64,000 nt of DNA from Streptomyces meridianus (GTDB lineage: Bacteria > Actinomycetota > Actinomycetes > Streptomycetales > Streptomycetaceae), in contig NZ_JAMQGM010000014.1 of NCBI RefSeq assembly GCF_023703325.1, positions 109,186 to 173,185 of the forward strand, read 5' to 3'. This document shows positions 1 through 11,926 of this stretch, in pieces (position 1 is the stretch's first letter; each line of letters starts with the position of its first letter). The notes under the pieces were generated by a model. It saw only the letters and a list, made by a program, of their open reading frames with translations, had not been told where the DNA came from and searched no databases. A program made the position numbers and the translations under genes.

Positions 1-735
1 GTCAAGGGCAACGTCGCCCTGTACAACTCCTACGTCCGCTACTTCACCGCCATGGCCAAGGGGGCATTGGGCGGTCCGGGCCCGTTGGCGCCCGACTACT
101 ACAACTCCACCAGCGGCAAGGACGCCAGGAAACTCACGCCGCACTCCTACCAGTGGCCCAAGGCGCGCAGCAAGAGCGACACCTGGGTCGACTTCCTGGA
201 CAACATCAAGGCGCCGGCCACGATCAACATCGCCATGTTCCAGTGGACCTCTCACGGGAAGCCGGGTGACCGGAACTATCTGGAGCTGCCGAAGAAGCTG
301 GTGAGCCTGGCCCGGACCGGCGTCAAGATCAACATTCTGATCACCGCCGGAATGGTCGATGACAGCGTGCAGGACTACCTGAAGAACCGGCCGAACATCG
401 ACGTGCACGACACCAGCCGCGGCACCGACGCCAACGGCAACGCCCTGCACTACACGCACAACAAGTACATGATGGTCAGCGGCAATTACGCGGGGGCGGC
501 CGACTCCAGGATCGTGTTCGTCGGTTCCTCGAACTGGACGAGCAACGGCATCTGGCACAACGACGAGTCGGACCTGAGGCTGGTCGGGCGGTCCACCTAC
601 GACTTGTTCATGACGGACTGGCAGAACCAGTACGAACGCTGCTGCGGGACCACGGCAAGGCAGTTGATCGCCGAGGAGCGCGCCGAGAATACGGCTCGGG
701 AGATTCCGATCGATCCGAGGCAAGCCCGGGAATAG
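1..735 (+). CDS. phospholipase D-like domain protein, 5'-truncated by the window edge
   Basis: The reading frame is open from base 1 to the TAG at 733-735, so the start lies outside the window; about 244 residues are visible. The C-terminal half of a PLD-type phosphodiesterase is recognisable: a block with H-N-K followed by hydrophobic residues (HTHNKYMMVSG), then VFVGSSNWTSNG, the usual G-S-x-N motif of the second HKD site. The acidic residue of the canonical HxK(x)4D motif appears replaced by Ser. PLD family members hydrolyse phosphodiester bonds in lipids or nucleic acids; Streptomyces forms are often secreted, but the signal peptide and first HKD motif would lie upstream, so location and substrate cannot be judged. 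Confidence 0.8.
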   Translation, partial: VKGNVALYNSYVRYFTAMAKGALGGPGPLAPDYYNSTSGKDARKLTPHSYQWPKARSKSDTWVDFLDNIKAPATINIAMFQWTSHGKPGDRNYLELPKKLVSLARTGVKINILITAGMVDDSVQDYLKNRPNIDVHDTSRGTDANGNALHYTHNKYMMVSGNYAGAADSRIVFVGSSNWTSNGIWHNDESDLRLVGRSTYDLFMTDWQNQYERCCGTTARQLIAEERAENTAREIPIDPRQARE

Positions 736-1018
736 GCATTCTCCGTGCGGACCGTGTGCGAGCCTTTCCGACCCGGCCGATTCGGCGGACAGTCGGGGTG
801 GGCTGCATCCGGACATGGAGAAGCTCCTGGTGGACGGGGTCACGACCGAGACCGCATGTCCATCAGAAGCTTGCGTGTGCTCGTCACCCGGCCGGCGTCG
901 ATCCGCCCGGCTCGGCGCTGTGCTTCCTCGCCCGTGAGAAGGCTGCTTCCACCGAGGTGTTCGTGTTCCTGGACGGCTCACCGGGCCGGGGAACGGCTGC
1001 CGGACGGAACCGGAGACG

Positions 1019-1058
1019 CGGACGGGCCGCACACCTCGAATGGTGTGCGGCCCGTCCG
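1019..1058 (-). terminator. strong hairpin downstream of acnA
   Basis: A perfect 17-bp inverted repeat (1019-1035 against 1042-1058) encloses a 6-nt loop (TCGAAT). It lies 16 bp beyond the acnA stop and fits an intrinsic terminator of the GC-rich type without a U-tract. The rest of the 338-bp gap 736-1073 shows no gene or other clear signal. Confidence 0.8.
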
Positions 1059-1073
1059 GGTGGAGCCGTTCGC

Positions 1074-3947
<2,874 letters not shown>

Positions 3948-4086
3948 CTAGTACATCCTTGCCTCCGAGGCTCGCCCGGTACCCGTGATCTCTCGCAGCG
4001 AAGGTCCGATCCCATCCCGAGTACGCTCCGGTCCGCCATCCGTTTCCCCCGGTTCGAGCCGTGCCCGGCCGGTTACTGTGCCAGCC

Positions 4087-4836
4087 ATGAACGCGGACCG
4101 CTGGCTGGCAGAGACCCGGACCTCCTACGACACGGTCGCGGTCGACTATGCCGCCCTCGTACGCGACGCCCTGGCCGAGGCACCGTATCTTCGGGCGGCT
4201 CTGGCGTTGTTCGCAGACCTGGTGCACGCCGTCGGGGGCGGGCCGGTGGCGGACGTGGGCTGCGGGCCCGGACACGTCACCGCTCACCTCCATGAGCTGG
4301 GTGTGGATGCTTTCGGCATCGACCTCTCCCCTGTGATGATCGACGTCGCTCGGCGTGACCACCCCCACCTGCGGTTCGAGGTGGGCTCGATGACGGACCT
4401 CGGCCTCTCCGATGCTTCGGTCGCCGGCCTGCTCGCTTCCTGGTCGTTGATCCACATCCCCGACGCTGCCGTCCCCACGGTCTTCGGCCACTTCTGGCGG
4501 GTGCTGCGGCCCGGCGCACCACTGCTGCTCGGATTTCACGCCGGCAACGAGTCCCGGCTGAAGACACAGGGCTACGGCGGTCACCCGATGAACGTCCACG
4601 TCCACCGCCGCCGGCCCGCCGAAGTGGCGGCCCGGCTGCGCGATGCCGGGTTCACGGTCGAGGCCCACATGCTGCTCGACCCCGACGAGAGCATTCCAGG
4701 GGCGGTCCTTTTCGCGCGTCGCCCCGCCACACCGGCCGGCGCCGACGGCGACTTCGCCAAGCACCCTCGCAGGTGCCCTCCCACGCCCCGGTCCGGGGCC
4801 GCGCGGGCCGGTGAAGCCTCCCGGCCCCGGCGTTAA
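4087..4836 (+). CDS. class I SAM-dependent methyltransferase
   Basis: A 249-aa protein with a Rossmann-type methyltransferase fold. Motif I is VADVGCGPGHVTAHL (about residues 59-73), followed by an acidic second-strand residue (FGIDLS) and the motif IV-like region LLASWSLIHI. The C-terminal segment with RRPAEVAARLRDAGFTVEAHM is common in the generic Methyltransf_11/25 group. The substrate is unknown. A trans-aconitate methyltransferase role is tempting because aconitase and a TamR-like palindrome are next door, but the sequence does not prove it. Start ATG 4087 was chosen because homology-like sequence begins there; the frame stays open further upstream with unlikely Pro/Ser/Arg-rich sequence. 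The CapA-like gene starts 9 bp after its stop. Confidence 0.8.
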   Translation: MNADRWLAETRTSYDTVAVDYAALVRDALAEAPYLRAALALFADLVHAVGGGPVADVGCGPGHVTAHLHELGVDAFGIDLSPVMIDVARRDHPHLRFEVGSMTDLGLSDASVAGLLASWSLIHIPDAAVPTVFGHFWRVLRPGAPLLLGFHAGNESRLKTQGYGGHPMNVHVHRRRPAEVAARLRDAGFTVEAHMLLDPDESIPGAVLFARRPATPAGADGDFAKHPRRCPPTPRSGAARAGEASRPRR

Positions 4837-4845
4837 CCTGGGCAG

Positions 4846-5979
4846 ATGGGCGAGAGCGATGTCACGCTGTGCTTCTGCGGGGACGTCATGCTCGGCCGGG
4901 GCGTGGACCAGATCCTTCCGCACCCCGGTGACGCGGAGCTGCGCGAATCGCACGTCCGGGACGCCCGCGCCTACGTCGAGATGGTGGAGAAGGTCAACGG
5001 CCGCGTACCCCGGCCGGCCGGTTTCGCATGGCCCTGGGGCGAAGCCCTGCAGGTGCTCGACGCCACGGCGCCGGACGTCAGGGTGCTGAACCTGGAAACC
5101 TCCGTCACACGGCACGACGCATTCGCGCCCGGCAAAGGCGTGCACTACCGGATGAACCCGGCCAACCTGCCCTGCCTGGCGGCGGCCCACCCCGATGTCT
5201 GCGTTCTGGCCAACAACCACGTCCTGGACTTCGGCCGTCGCGGACTCGAGGAAACGCTGGATGCGCTGCACACTCACGGGTTCAGGACCGCCGGAGCCGG
5301 CCGGAACGCCGCGGAGGCTGCACGGCCCGCGGTCGTTCCCCTCGACGGTGGCGGCCGGGTCCTCGTGTTCGCCTGCGCGATGCCTTCCAGCGGCGTCCCG
5401 CACGACTGGGCGGCGACCGACGACCGATCCGGTCTGGACTTCGTCGCCGAGCCGTCGGATGCCGCGGCGTCAGCGATCACCGACCGCATCCGTCGGGAGA
5501 GGCGGCCGGGGGACGTCGTGATCGTCTCCGTCCACTGGGGAGGCAACTGGGGTTACCGCGTCTCCCGTGGTGAGGTCCGCTTCGCGCACGCCCTCACCGA
5601 CGGCGGTGCGGACGTCGTGTTCGGCCACTCCTCGCACCATCCGCGCCCGGCCGAGATCCACCGCGGCCGGACCGTTCTCTACGGCTGCGGCGACTTCGTC
5701 GACGACTACGAGGGCATCTCCGGTCACGAGCACTACCGCGACGACCTGCGCCTGCTCTGGTGCGTCACCGTGCGGCCCGGCACCGCGCCCGGGGTACGGA
5801 TGGTGCCCCTGCAGTCGCGCCGGATGCGGCTGGTGGCCGCCTCGGACGAGGACGCCGAGTGGTTGCGCGGTGTCCTGGACCGGATCGGCCGCGACCTCGG
5901 CTCGCATGTGGACCGGGAACCGGACGGTGTGCTCACGCTCCGAGCAGCCCGAGGTGGTGTACGTGAACGCAACAGCTGA
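4846..5979 (+). CDS. CapA-family (poly-gamma-glutamate synthesis-like) metallophosphoesterase
   Basis: A 377-aa protein with the CapA/PgsA fold. Visible family motifs are CFCGDVMLGRGVD at the N-terminus, LANNHVLDFGRRG in the middle and VVIVSVHWGGNWGYRVS plus VVFGHSSHHPRPAEI near the C-terminus, which together form the two-metal calcineurin-like active site. No signal peptide or membrane anchor is visible, unlike capsule-assembly CapA, so this is probably a cytoplasmic actinobacterial paralogue of unknown substrate. It follows the methyltransferase by 9 bp and overlaps the start of the downstream isoaspartyl methyltransferase by 17 bp, so the three probably form one transcript. Confidence 0.85.
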   Translation: MGESDVTLCFCGDVMLGRGVDQILPHPGDAELRESHVRDARAYVEMVEKVNGRVPRPAGFAWPWGEALQVLDATAPDVRVLNLETSVTRHDAFAPGKGVHYRMNPANLPCLAAAHPDVCVLANNHVLDFGRRGLEETLDALHTHGFRTAGAGRNAAEAARPAVVPLDGGGRVLVFACAMPSSGVPHDWAATDDRSGLDFVAEPSDAAASAITDRIRRERRPGDVVIVSVHWGGNWGYRVSRGEVRFAHALTDGGADVVFGHSSHHPRPAEIHRGRTVLYGCGDFVDDYEGISGHEHYRDDLRLLWCVTVRPGTAPGVRMVPLQSRRMRLVAASDEDAEWLRGVLDRIGRDLGSHVDREPDGVLTLRAARGGVRERNS

Positions 5980-6613
5980 TCCCCGCGAGGCCCTGGCACG
6001 GGCGCTGCGAGCGGCCGGCATCGAGGACGAGCGCCTCGTCCGAGCCGTTCGGGCGACACCGCGAGAAGGCTTCGTGCCGCCGGACGAGGCCGCGGCCGCC
6101 TACCGCGACGTGCCCGTCCCGATCGGGCACGGCCAGACCACCACACAACCCTCGCTGACGGCGATGATGATCGAGAGCCTCGGCCTGGAGGGCAGCGAAC
6201 ACGTCCTCGAAGTGGGGACCGGCCTCGGTTTCCAGACTGCCCTGTTGGCACAGCTGGCCGCGGACGTGGTGAGTGTCGAGGTGCACGCGGATCTCGCCCG
6301 GCAGGCGCAGCTCAACCTCACCCGCCACGGCGTCCACAACGTGGAGTTGCGCAGCGGCGACGGCAGCGGCGGCGTGCCCGATCGCGCTCCCTACGACGCC
6401 GTCATCGTATCGGCGGCGTTCCCGGAGGTGCCGGCGCCGTTGGTCGACCAGTTGCGCGTCGGCGGGCGGCTGGTGCAGCCCCTGGGCCCCGGCGGCCAGG
6501 AGGACGTCGTGTGCTTCCGCCGCACCGCTCGGGGCCTGGAGCACGAACATGTCCTGACCGCCGCCCGCTTCGTCCGTCTGCACGGCCGGTACGGCTTCCC
6601 TACCGGGACCTGA
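5963..6613 (+). CDS. protein-L-isoaspartate O-methyltransferase
   Basis: A 216-aa PCMT-family repair enzyme that methylates isoaspartyl residues in aged proteins using SAM. The sequence shows the family's N-terminal REGFVPPDEAAAAYRDVPV block, the GHGQTTTQPS substrate loop and SAM motif I EVGTGLGFQTALLAQLA. GTG 5963 was chosen because GAGG lies about eight bases upstream and the family-like sequence begins directly after it; GTGs at 5954 and 5957 are alternatives. It overlaps the CapA-like gene by 17 bp, suggesting translational coupling. Confidence 0.88.
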   Translation: MNATADPREALARALRAAGIEDERLVRAVRATPREGFVPPDEAAAAYRDVPVPIGHGQTTTQPSLTAMMIESLGLEGSEHVLEVGTGLGFQTALLAQLAADVVSVEVHADLARQAQLNLTRHGVHNVELRSGDGSGGVPDRAPYDAVIVSAAFPEVPAPLVDQLRVGGRLVQPLGPGGQEDVVCFRRTARGLEHEHVLTAARFVRLHGRYGFPTGT

Positions 6614-6634
6614 GTCCCGCCTCCGCACCTGGGG

Positions 6635-8364
6635 TCAGCGCGCACGCCCGTCCCGCAGGAAACGGCGCAACCGCGCCAGCGGCCAGGTGTTGATGACGTC
6701 GCCGGGGGTCAGCCAGCCGCGCTGAGCCGTGCCGATCCCGAAACGCAGGTACCCGAGGTGGATGACGGAGTGGGCGTCGGTGCTGACGGCGAACCTCGCG
6801 CCGCGCCGCTTGGCGTTCAGAATGTCCTCGCCCCCGAGGTCGAGCCGGTCGGGCTGTGCGTTGACCTCGAGCGCGGTGCCGGTGCGGGCGCAGGCGTCGA
6901 AGACTTCGTCCCAGTCCGCGTCGAGGCCGTGCCGCCTGCCGATCAGCCGGGTCGTCGGGTGGCCGACGACGTTCACATGGGGATTCTCGCAGGCGCGTAC
7001 GAGCCGTCGCGTCATCGCCTTCCGGCTCAGATTGAAGTGGGAGTGGACCGAGGCCACGCAGATGTCGAAACCGTCGAGGAACTCCCCCGGCCAGTCCACC
7101 TCCCCGTCCGGTCCGATGTTGAGCTCTGTGCCGTGCAGCAGGCGCATGCCGTGGTGTGCGCCGTCGAGCTCGCGCACCCGCTCGCGCTGGGCGAGGATCT
7201 TCTCGTCCGTCATGCGCTGCATGTACAGGTTCGGCGCGTGGTCGGTGACGGCGTAGTAGCGGTAGCCGCGCTCCGCGGCGGTGCGGACCATGTCCTCCAA
7301 CGGGGCGAGGCCGTCGGTGAGATCGGTGTGGGTGTGCAGGTCGCCGCGGATGTCCGCCTCCTCGACGACATCCGGCAGCTCACCGCGCACCGCGGCCTCG
7401 ACCTCGCCGCGGTCCTCGCGCAGCGTGGGCGGGATCCACGGCAGTCCGAGCCCGGCGTACACCTCCTCCTCGGTCGTGGAGGCGACCCGCTTCCCGCTCT
7501 CTGCCTCGAACAGGCCGTACTCGGACAGCTTCAGTCCCCGGTGGACGGCGATCGTGCGGGTCCGGATGTTGTGCGCCTTCGACCCGGTGAAGTACTGGAG
7601 CCCGCCCCCCCCCAGGATTCCGGAGGAATCACCCGAAGATCGACCTGAAGCCCCTTCGCGTCGCGGACTGATGTCTTCTTCCCGCCGTGGGCGATGACCT
7701 CGGCGGTGGAGGGCAACGCGGTGAGCGCGTCCATGAAGGGCGCCGACCGGCCGGCCGCGACGAGCACATCGATGTCGCCGACGGTCTCCTTCATGCGGCG
7801 CAGCGAACCGGCACAGGTGCAGCGCTCGCAGCCGGACAGGCCGGAGAGCTCGGCCACGATCTCCTCGGCGGATTCCATGGCCGCCCCCAGCCCCACCCGG
7901 TCACCCGCCTGACGCATGAGCGTGATGCCGTGCAGGATGTTCTCCTCGGTCTTCTCGCCGAACCCCTTCAGACCGCGCAGCCTCTCGGCGCGTATGGCGT
8001 CGGCCAGTTGGTCGACCGAGGAGATGTGCAGATCCTCGTAGAGGGTCATCGCCTTCTTGGGTCCCAGCGTGGGGATCGTGATGAGCTCGCGCAGGCCGGC
8101 GGGGATGCTCGCCCTGGCCTGCTCGACCACGGTGATGTCGCCGGTGCGGAAGTACTCGACGACCTTGTCGGCGATCGACCTGCCCACCCCGGGGATCTCG
8201 CGCAGGCCGGCGGCGTCGAGGTGGGAGACGTCGGCCGGGTGCCCGCCGATCGCGCGGGCGGCCTTCTCGTAGGCGCGCGCCTTGTAAGCGTCGCCCCGGG
8301 TGATGGCGATGAGGTCGGCGTACTCCTCCAGGAGTGCCTCGACCTCCTCGTTGGGCCTGGCCAC
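6635..8364 (-). pseudogene. PolX-type DNA polymerase/3'-5' exonuclease, frameshifted
   Basis: Two adjacent frames together make one bacterial PolX of normal length (about 575 aa). The upstream part, GTG 8364 to about 7613, has the HhH and Pol beta-like region (GVGRSIADKVVEYF, GFGEKTEENIL) and the nucleotidyltransferase motif CAGSLRRMKETVGDIDVL. The downstream part, to the TGA at 6635, is the PHP phosphoesterase domain (IRGDLHTHTDLTDG, YYAVTDHAP, VGHPTTRLIG, STDAHS). The join falls in a run of nine C on the plus strand (7605-7613). Adding one base restores continuous homology-like sequence (LQYFTGSKAHNIRTR). As written, the first frame ends at 7531 with about 20 nonsense residues and the PHP domain cannot be translated from the main start. 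This may be a real indel or a sequencing error in the homopolymer. Confidence 0.85.
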
Positions 8365-8415
8365 GCCTTCAATTCTAGGAACGGTGCGCGGTTCGGGCGC
8401 GAGGAGCGAGCGCGA

Positions 8416-8445
8416 GGCTCCCGGCGAACTCGTTCGCCGGGAGCC
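8416..8445. repeat. perfect inverted repeat between divergent genes
   Basis: Fourteen-bp arms (8416-8429 and 8432-8445) surround only two bases, giving a GC-rich hairpin. It lies in the 295-bp gap between the PolX start (8364) and the condensation-domain gene (8660). A terminator is unexpected between divergent genes, so it may be an attenuator, an operator or a relic. No other clear signal was seen in this gap. Confidence 0.6.
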
Positions 8446-8659
8446 CCACCGCCACGACCGCTCTGCACCGGGGCGCCGGGCAGGCCGCAGGCCCGCCCCG
8501 GTGTCGCCACGGGACACGGACACATGGCGGTGGTGTTACGGAGCGCTCGCCGCCGCGCGGCTTACAGTGACGTCTCGTGCCCGATCCCTCCGGAGGAACG
8601 GCGCGCGACTCCGGGATCCGGCCGTCCGGATCCCTCGTGGAGGGAGCACCGCCATCAGA

Positions 8660-10096
8660 ATGCTGGACATCCGCGACCACGAGGCGCTGCCCGGCCGGGC
8701 GGTCGAGTGGCGCGTACACGCGGACACCGTCGCAGCGGCAGACCGTTCCGGCCCCGACAGCCGGCCTCCGTCGCACATCCAGGAGGCCCACCTCAGAGCA
8801 GCGCTCGTGCTGCGCGAGCTGCACGTCGACATTCCGGCCTGGCTGGCGGTGACCTTCGAGATCGCCGGCCGTCTCGACCGGGCGGCGCTGGAGACGGCGT
8901 TCCTCCGGCTCATCGACCGCCACGAGACGCTGCGCAGCGGCTTCCGGGTCTGCGGCGAGAGGCTGGAAAGGTTCACACTCGACGCCGGCGCGATCTGCAT
9001 CGAGGCGGCGGACGGGCCGCTGCTGGGCAGCGCCGCCGAGGTCACCGCGCATCTCGAGGAACGCTTCGGCAAGGCGACGGACCCGCTGGCGTGGCCGTAC
9101 TACACGTTCGTCGTGATCGAGCGCGAGAAGTCGGCGACCGTCTATCTCGCCTTCGACCACATCAACATCGACGCCTACTCCCTGGCGCTGGCTACGTACG
9201 ACGTCGTCGAACTCTACGAAGCCGCCGCGGCCGGCCGGGGGCCCGAACTGCCCCCGGTCGGAAGCTACGTCGACTTCTGCCACCGCGAGCGCGAGTCGGC
9301 CGGCACCGTGGGCGACGACCACGAGACGGTCGCCGGGTGGCGCGGATTCCTGAACGCGTGCGGCGGCCGGCTGCCCTCCTTCCCGCTCGATCTGGGCGTG
9401 CTGCACGGCGAGGAGCTTCCCCGGCAGAGCAGCCTGTGCGAGTGGCTGCTGGACGCGGCGGACGCGGATGCCTTCGGCACCGCGTGCCGGAAGAGCGGGG
9501 GGACGTTTCTCTCGGGTGTGCTCGCGGCGGCCGGGATCGTCGCCCGCGAGGTGGGCCGCCAGCCGGTCTACCGGTCCGTCATCCCGTTCCACACCAGGTC
9601 CGAGGCCCAGTGGGTGGCATCGATGGGCTGGTACATCGGGGTCGCCCCGATCACCGTCGATCTCTCGGGCGCCCAGGAGTTCCACGAGGCGGTCCGCTCG
9701 GCCGAGGATGCGGTGCGCGCGGCCAAGCCGATGGCCGACGTCCCGTTCTTCCGGGTGAGCGAATTCCTCGGTCCGGCGCTCTCCATCACCTCTCCGGACC
9801 CGTTCGCCTTCATCTCCTACATCGATATGCGGGTGGCCCCCGGAGCCGACTCCTGGGAGGCGTGGAAGGCGTGCGTGATCGGCCGGGCCTCGTACGGCGA
9901 CCAGGCCTGCATGTGGATCAACCGCGGTCACGACGGTGTCTACGTGGCCTGCCGGTTCCCCGACACCCGGCTGGGCCGGGAGAACGTTCCCCGCTTCGTC
10001 CGGCACCTGCGCCGGGTGCTCACGGCCACCGCGAGGACGGGTGCGTACCGGATCGCGCCGGAGGAGGCTGCCGCGGGCGGCTGCGGCGGGGAGTGA
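8660..10096 (+). CDS. stand-alone condensation-domain (CoA-dependent acyltransferase fold) protein
   Basis: A 478-aa single-domain protein of the NRPS condensation/PapA acyltransferase superfamily. The catalytic HHxxxDG motif appears as FDHINIDAY (about residues 168-176): the second His and the Asp of HxxxD are kept, the first His is Asp and the Gly is Ala. Later blocks (PVYRSVIPFHTRSE, SMGWYIGVAPITVD) match the second half of the fold. There are no carrier, adenylation or ketosynthase domains and no NRPS/PKS genes nearby, so it probably esterifies or amidates a free or CoA-bound acyl substrate in trans, or is part of a trans-acting pathway encoded elsewhere. ATG 8660 is the best start, though its ribosome binding site is weak. 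Confidence 0.75.
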   Translation: MLDIRDHEALPGRAVEWRVHADTVAAADRSGPDSRPPSHIQEAHLRAALVLRELHVDIPAWLAVTFEIAGRLDRAALETAFLRLIDRHETLRSGFRVCGERLERFTLDAGAICIEAADGPLLGSAAEVTAHLEERFGKATDPLAWPYYTFVVIEREKSATVYLAFDHINIDAYSLALATYDVVELYEAAAAGRGPELPPVGSYVDFCHRERESAGTVGDDHETVAGWRGFLNACGGRLPSFPLDLGVLHGEELPRQSSLCEWLLDAADADAFGTACRKSGGTFLSGVLAAAGIVAREVGRQPVYRSVIPFHTRSEAQWVASMGWYIGVAPITVDLSGAQEFHEAVRSAEDAVRAAKPMADVPFFRVSEFLGPALSITSPDPFAFISYIDMRVAPGADSWEAWKACVIGRASYGDQACMWINRGHDGVYVACRFPDTRLGRENVPRFVRHLRRVLTATARTGAYRIAPEEAAAGGCGGE

Positions 10097-10212
10097 GTCC
10101 GCCCCCCTGCTGCCGCGCCGGCCCGCTGTGCCCGGCGCCCCGTCGGGGTGACCCGAACGGGCGAATGCGGTGAGGTCGTCCGAGGGCCCCGAGAAGGCCG
10201 AGGGGGCACGGC

Positions 10213-10234
10213 CCGTGGGCAGAAAAGCCCACGG
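10213..10234 (+). terminator. hairpin downstream of the condensation-domain gene
   Basis: Eight-bp arms CCGTGGGC and GCCCACGG enclose AGAAAA, 117 bp after the gene's stop. It fits an intrinsic terminator separating this gene from the HTH-MurA gene. Confidence 0.6.
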
Positions 10235-10310
10235 CCACCAGGGCCGTCCCGTCCTGCAGCGCGTCGCCGCGGCGCCGAATCTGGAGCGACCGGCCCTACG
10301 AGCGAGACGA

Positions 10311-10350
10311 GTTGAATACTTTGAATCTCATATTTGAGATATTCTCTCGC
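10311..10350 (+). promoter_or_regulatory. AT-rich promoter/operator of the HTH-MurA gene
   Basis: About 40 bp of strikingly AT-rich sequence directly precede ATG 10353. They contain two TTGAAT hexamers (10312-10317 and 10321-10326), a TATTCT hexamer (10340-10345) and an inverted repeat ATCTCA-TATT-TGAGAT (10325-10340). No Shine-Dalgarno sequence lies before the ATG, so a very short or leaderless 5' end is likely. The inverted repeat is a natural candidate for binding by the HTH domain of the gene's own product; that is inference. Confidence 0.6.
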
Positions 10351-10352
10351 AT

Positions 10353-11882
10353 ATGGCAGACGACTACCTCACCCGAATCGGTAAGCTCATCCGCGATGCC
10401 CGTCAGCATCGAGGCTGGACACAGGCCCAGCTTGCCGATGCTCTGCACACGAGTCAGAGCGCAGTGAACCGCATCGAGCGAGGTAATCAGAACATCAGTC
10501 TTGAGATGATCGCCCGGATCGGTGAAGCCTTGGACAGCGAGATCGTCTCCCTCGGCTACTCCGGCCCCATGCATCTCCGCGTGGTCGGCGGTCGCCGGCT
10601 TTCGGGCAGCATCGACGTCAAGACCAGCAAGAACGCGTGCGTGGCACTGCTGTGCGCGTCACTCCTCAACTCCGGCCGCACGACGCTGCGCCGGGTCGCC
10701 CGGATCGAGGAGGTCTACCGCATCCTCGAGGTGCTCGGCAGCATCGGCGTCCGCGCCCGCTGGATCAACGACGGCAACGACCTCGAGATCATCCCGCCGG
10801 ACCGGCTCGACCTGGACACCATGGACACCGAGGCGGCCCGGCGGACCCGCAGCGTCATCATGTTCCTGGGCCCGCTGCTGCACCGCACCGACCGCTTCAG
10901 GATCCCGTACGCGGGCGGATGCGACCTCGGAACCCGCACCGTCGAACCGCACATGACCGCGCTGCGGCACTTCGGGCTCGAACTCACCGCCACCGACGGC
11001 ACCTACCACGCGCAGGTCGACCGCGGGATCTCACCGAGCCGTCCCATCGTGCTGACCGAACGCGGCGACACCGTCACCGAGAACGCGCTGCTCGCCGCCG
11101 CCCGGCACGACGGCGTCACCGTCATCCGCAACGCCAGCTCCAACTACATGGTCCAGGACCTGTGCTTCTTCCTGGAGCAACTGGGCGTGCGGATCGAGGG
11201 CGTGGGCTCGACGACCCTGACCGTCCACGGCGTCGCGCGGATCGACAGGGATGTCGACTACGCGCCCTCCGAGGACCCGGTCGAGGCGATGAGCCTGCTG
11301 GCCGCGGCCGTGGTCACCGAGTCCGAACTGACGATCCGCCGTGTTCCGGTGGAGTTCCTCGAGATCGAGCTGGCCGTGCTCGAGGAGATGGGGCTCGACC
11401 ACGAGCGCGGCGACGAGTACCCGGCGAACAACGGACGCACCCGGCTGATCGACCTCACCGTCCGGCCGTCGAAGCTGCGGGCACCGATCGACAAGATCCA
11501 CCCGATGCCCTTCCCCGGGCTGAACATCGACAACGTGCCGTTCTTCGCGGCCATCGCCGCCACCGCCCAGGGCTCGACCCTGATCCACGACTGGGTCTAC
11601 GACAACCGCGCCATCTACCTGACCGACCTGACGCGGCTGGCCGCCAACGTCAAGCTCCTCGACCCGCACCGGGTGCTGGTGGAGGGCCCGACCCGCTGGC
11701 GCGCGGCGGAGATGATGTGCCCGCCGGCGCTGCGCCCGGCCGTCGTCGTACTGCTGGCCATGATGGCGGCGGAGGGCACCTCGGTGCTGCGCAACGTCTA
11801 TGTCATCAACCGGGGTTACGAGGAGCTGGCGGAACGGCTGAACTCGGTCGGCGCCCAGATCGAGACGTTCCGCGACATCTGA
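10353..11882 (+). CDS. murA2: HTH (XRE)-MurA fusion: UDP-N-acetylglucosamine 1-carboxyvinyltransferase-like
   Basis: A 509-aa protein with two parts. Residues 7-65 form an XRE/Cro-type helix-turn-helix (GWTQAQLADALHTSQSAVNRI). Residues 73-509 are an EPSP-synthase/MurA fold. MurA catalytic residues are present: Lys in TSKNACV (93) and the PEP/fosfomycin-reactive Cys190 in YAGGCDLGTRTVEPH. MurA transfers enolpyruvate to UDP-GlcNAc in the first committed step of peptidoglycan synthesis. Streptomyces carry a normal MurA plus this HTH-fused paralogue, which may be an enzyme, a regulator, or both. The gene has its own AT-rich promoter and no Shine-Dalgarno site. The symbol is used for the paralogue position, not for proven activity. 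Confidence 0.85.
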   Translation: MADDYLTRIGKLIRDARQHRGWTQAQLADALHTSQSAVNRIERGNQNISLEMIARIGEALDSEIVSLGYSGPMHLRVVGGRRLSGSIDVKTSKNACVALLCASLLNSGRTTLRRVARIEEVYRILEVLGSIGVRARWINDGNDLEIIPPDRLDLDTMDTEAARRTRSVIMFLGPLLHRTDRFRIPYAGGCDLGTRTVEPHMTALRHFGLELTATDGTYHAQVDRGISPSRPIVLTERGDTVTENALLAAARHDGVTVIRNASSNYMVQDLCFFLEQLGVRIEGVGSTTLTVHGVARIDRDVDYAPSEDPVEAMSLLAAAVVTESELTIRRVPVEFLEIELAVLEEMGLDHERGDEYPANNGRTRLIDLTVRPSKLRAPIDKIHPMPFPGLNIDNVPFFAAIAATAQGSTLIHDWVYDNRAIYLTDLTRLAANVKLLDPHRVLVEGPTRWRAAEMMCPPALRPAVVVLLAMMAAEGTSVLRNVYVINRGYEELAERLNSVGAQIETFRDI

Positions 11883-11926
11883 CTCACCGTCGAAACCACC
11901 ACCGCACTCCGTCCTGCCTGCGATGC

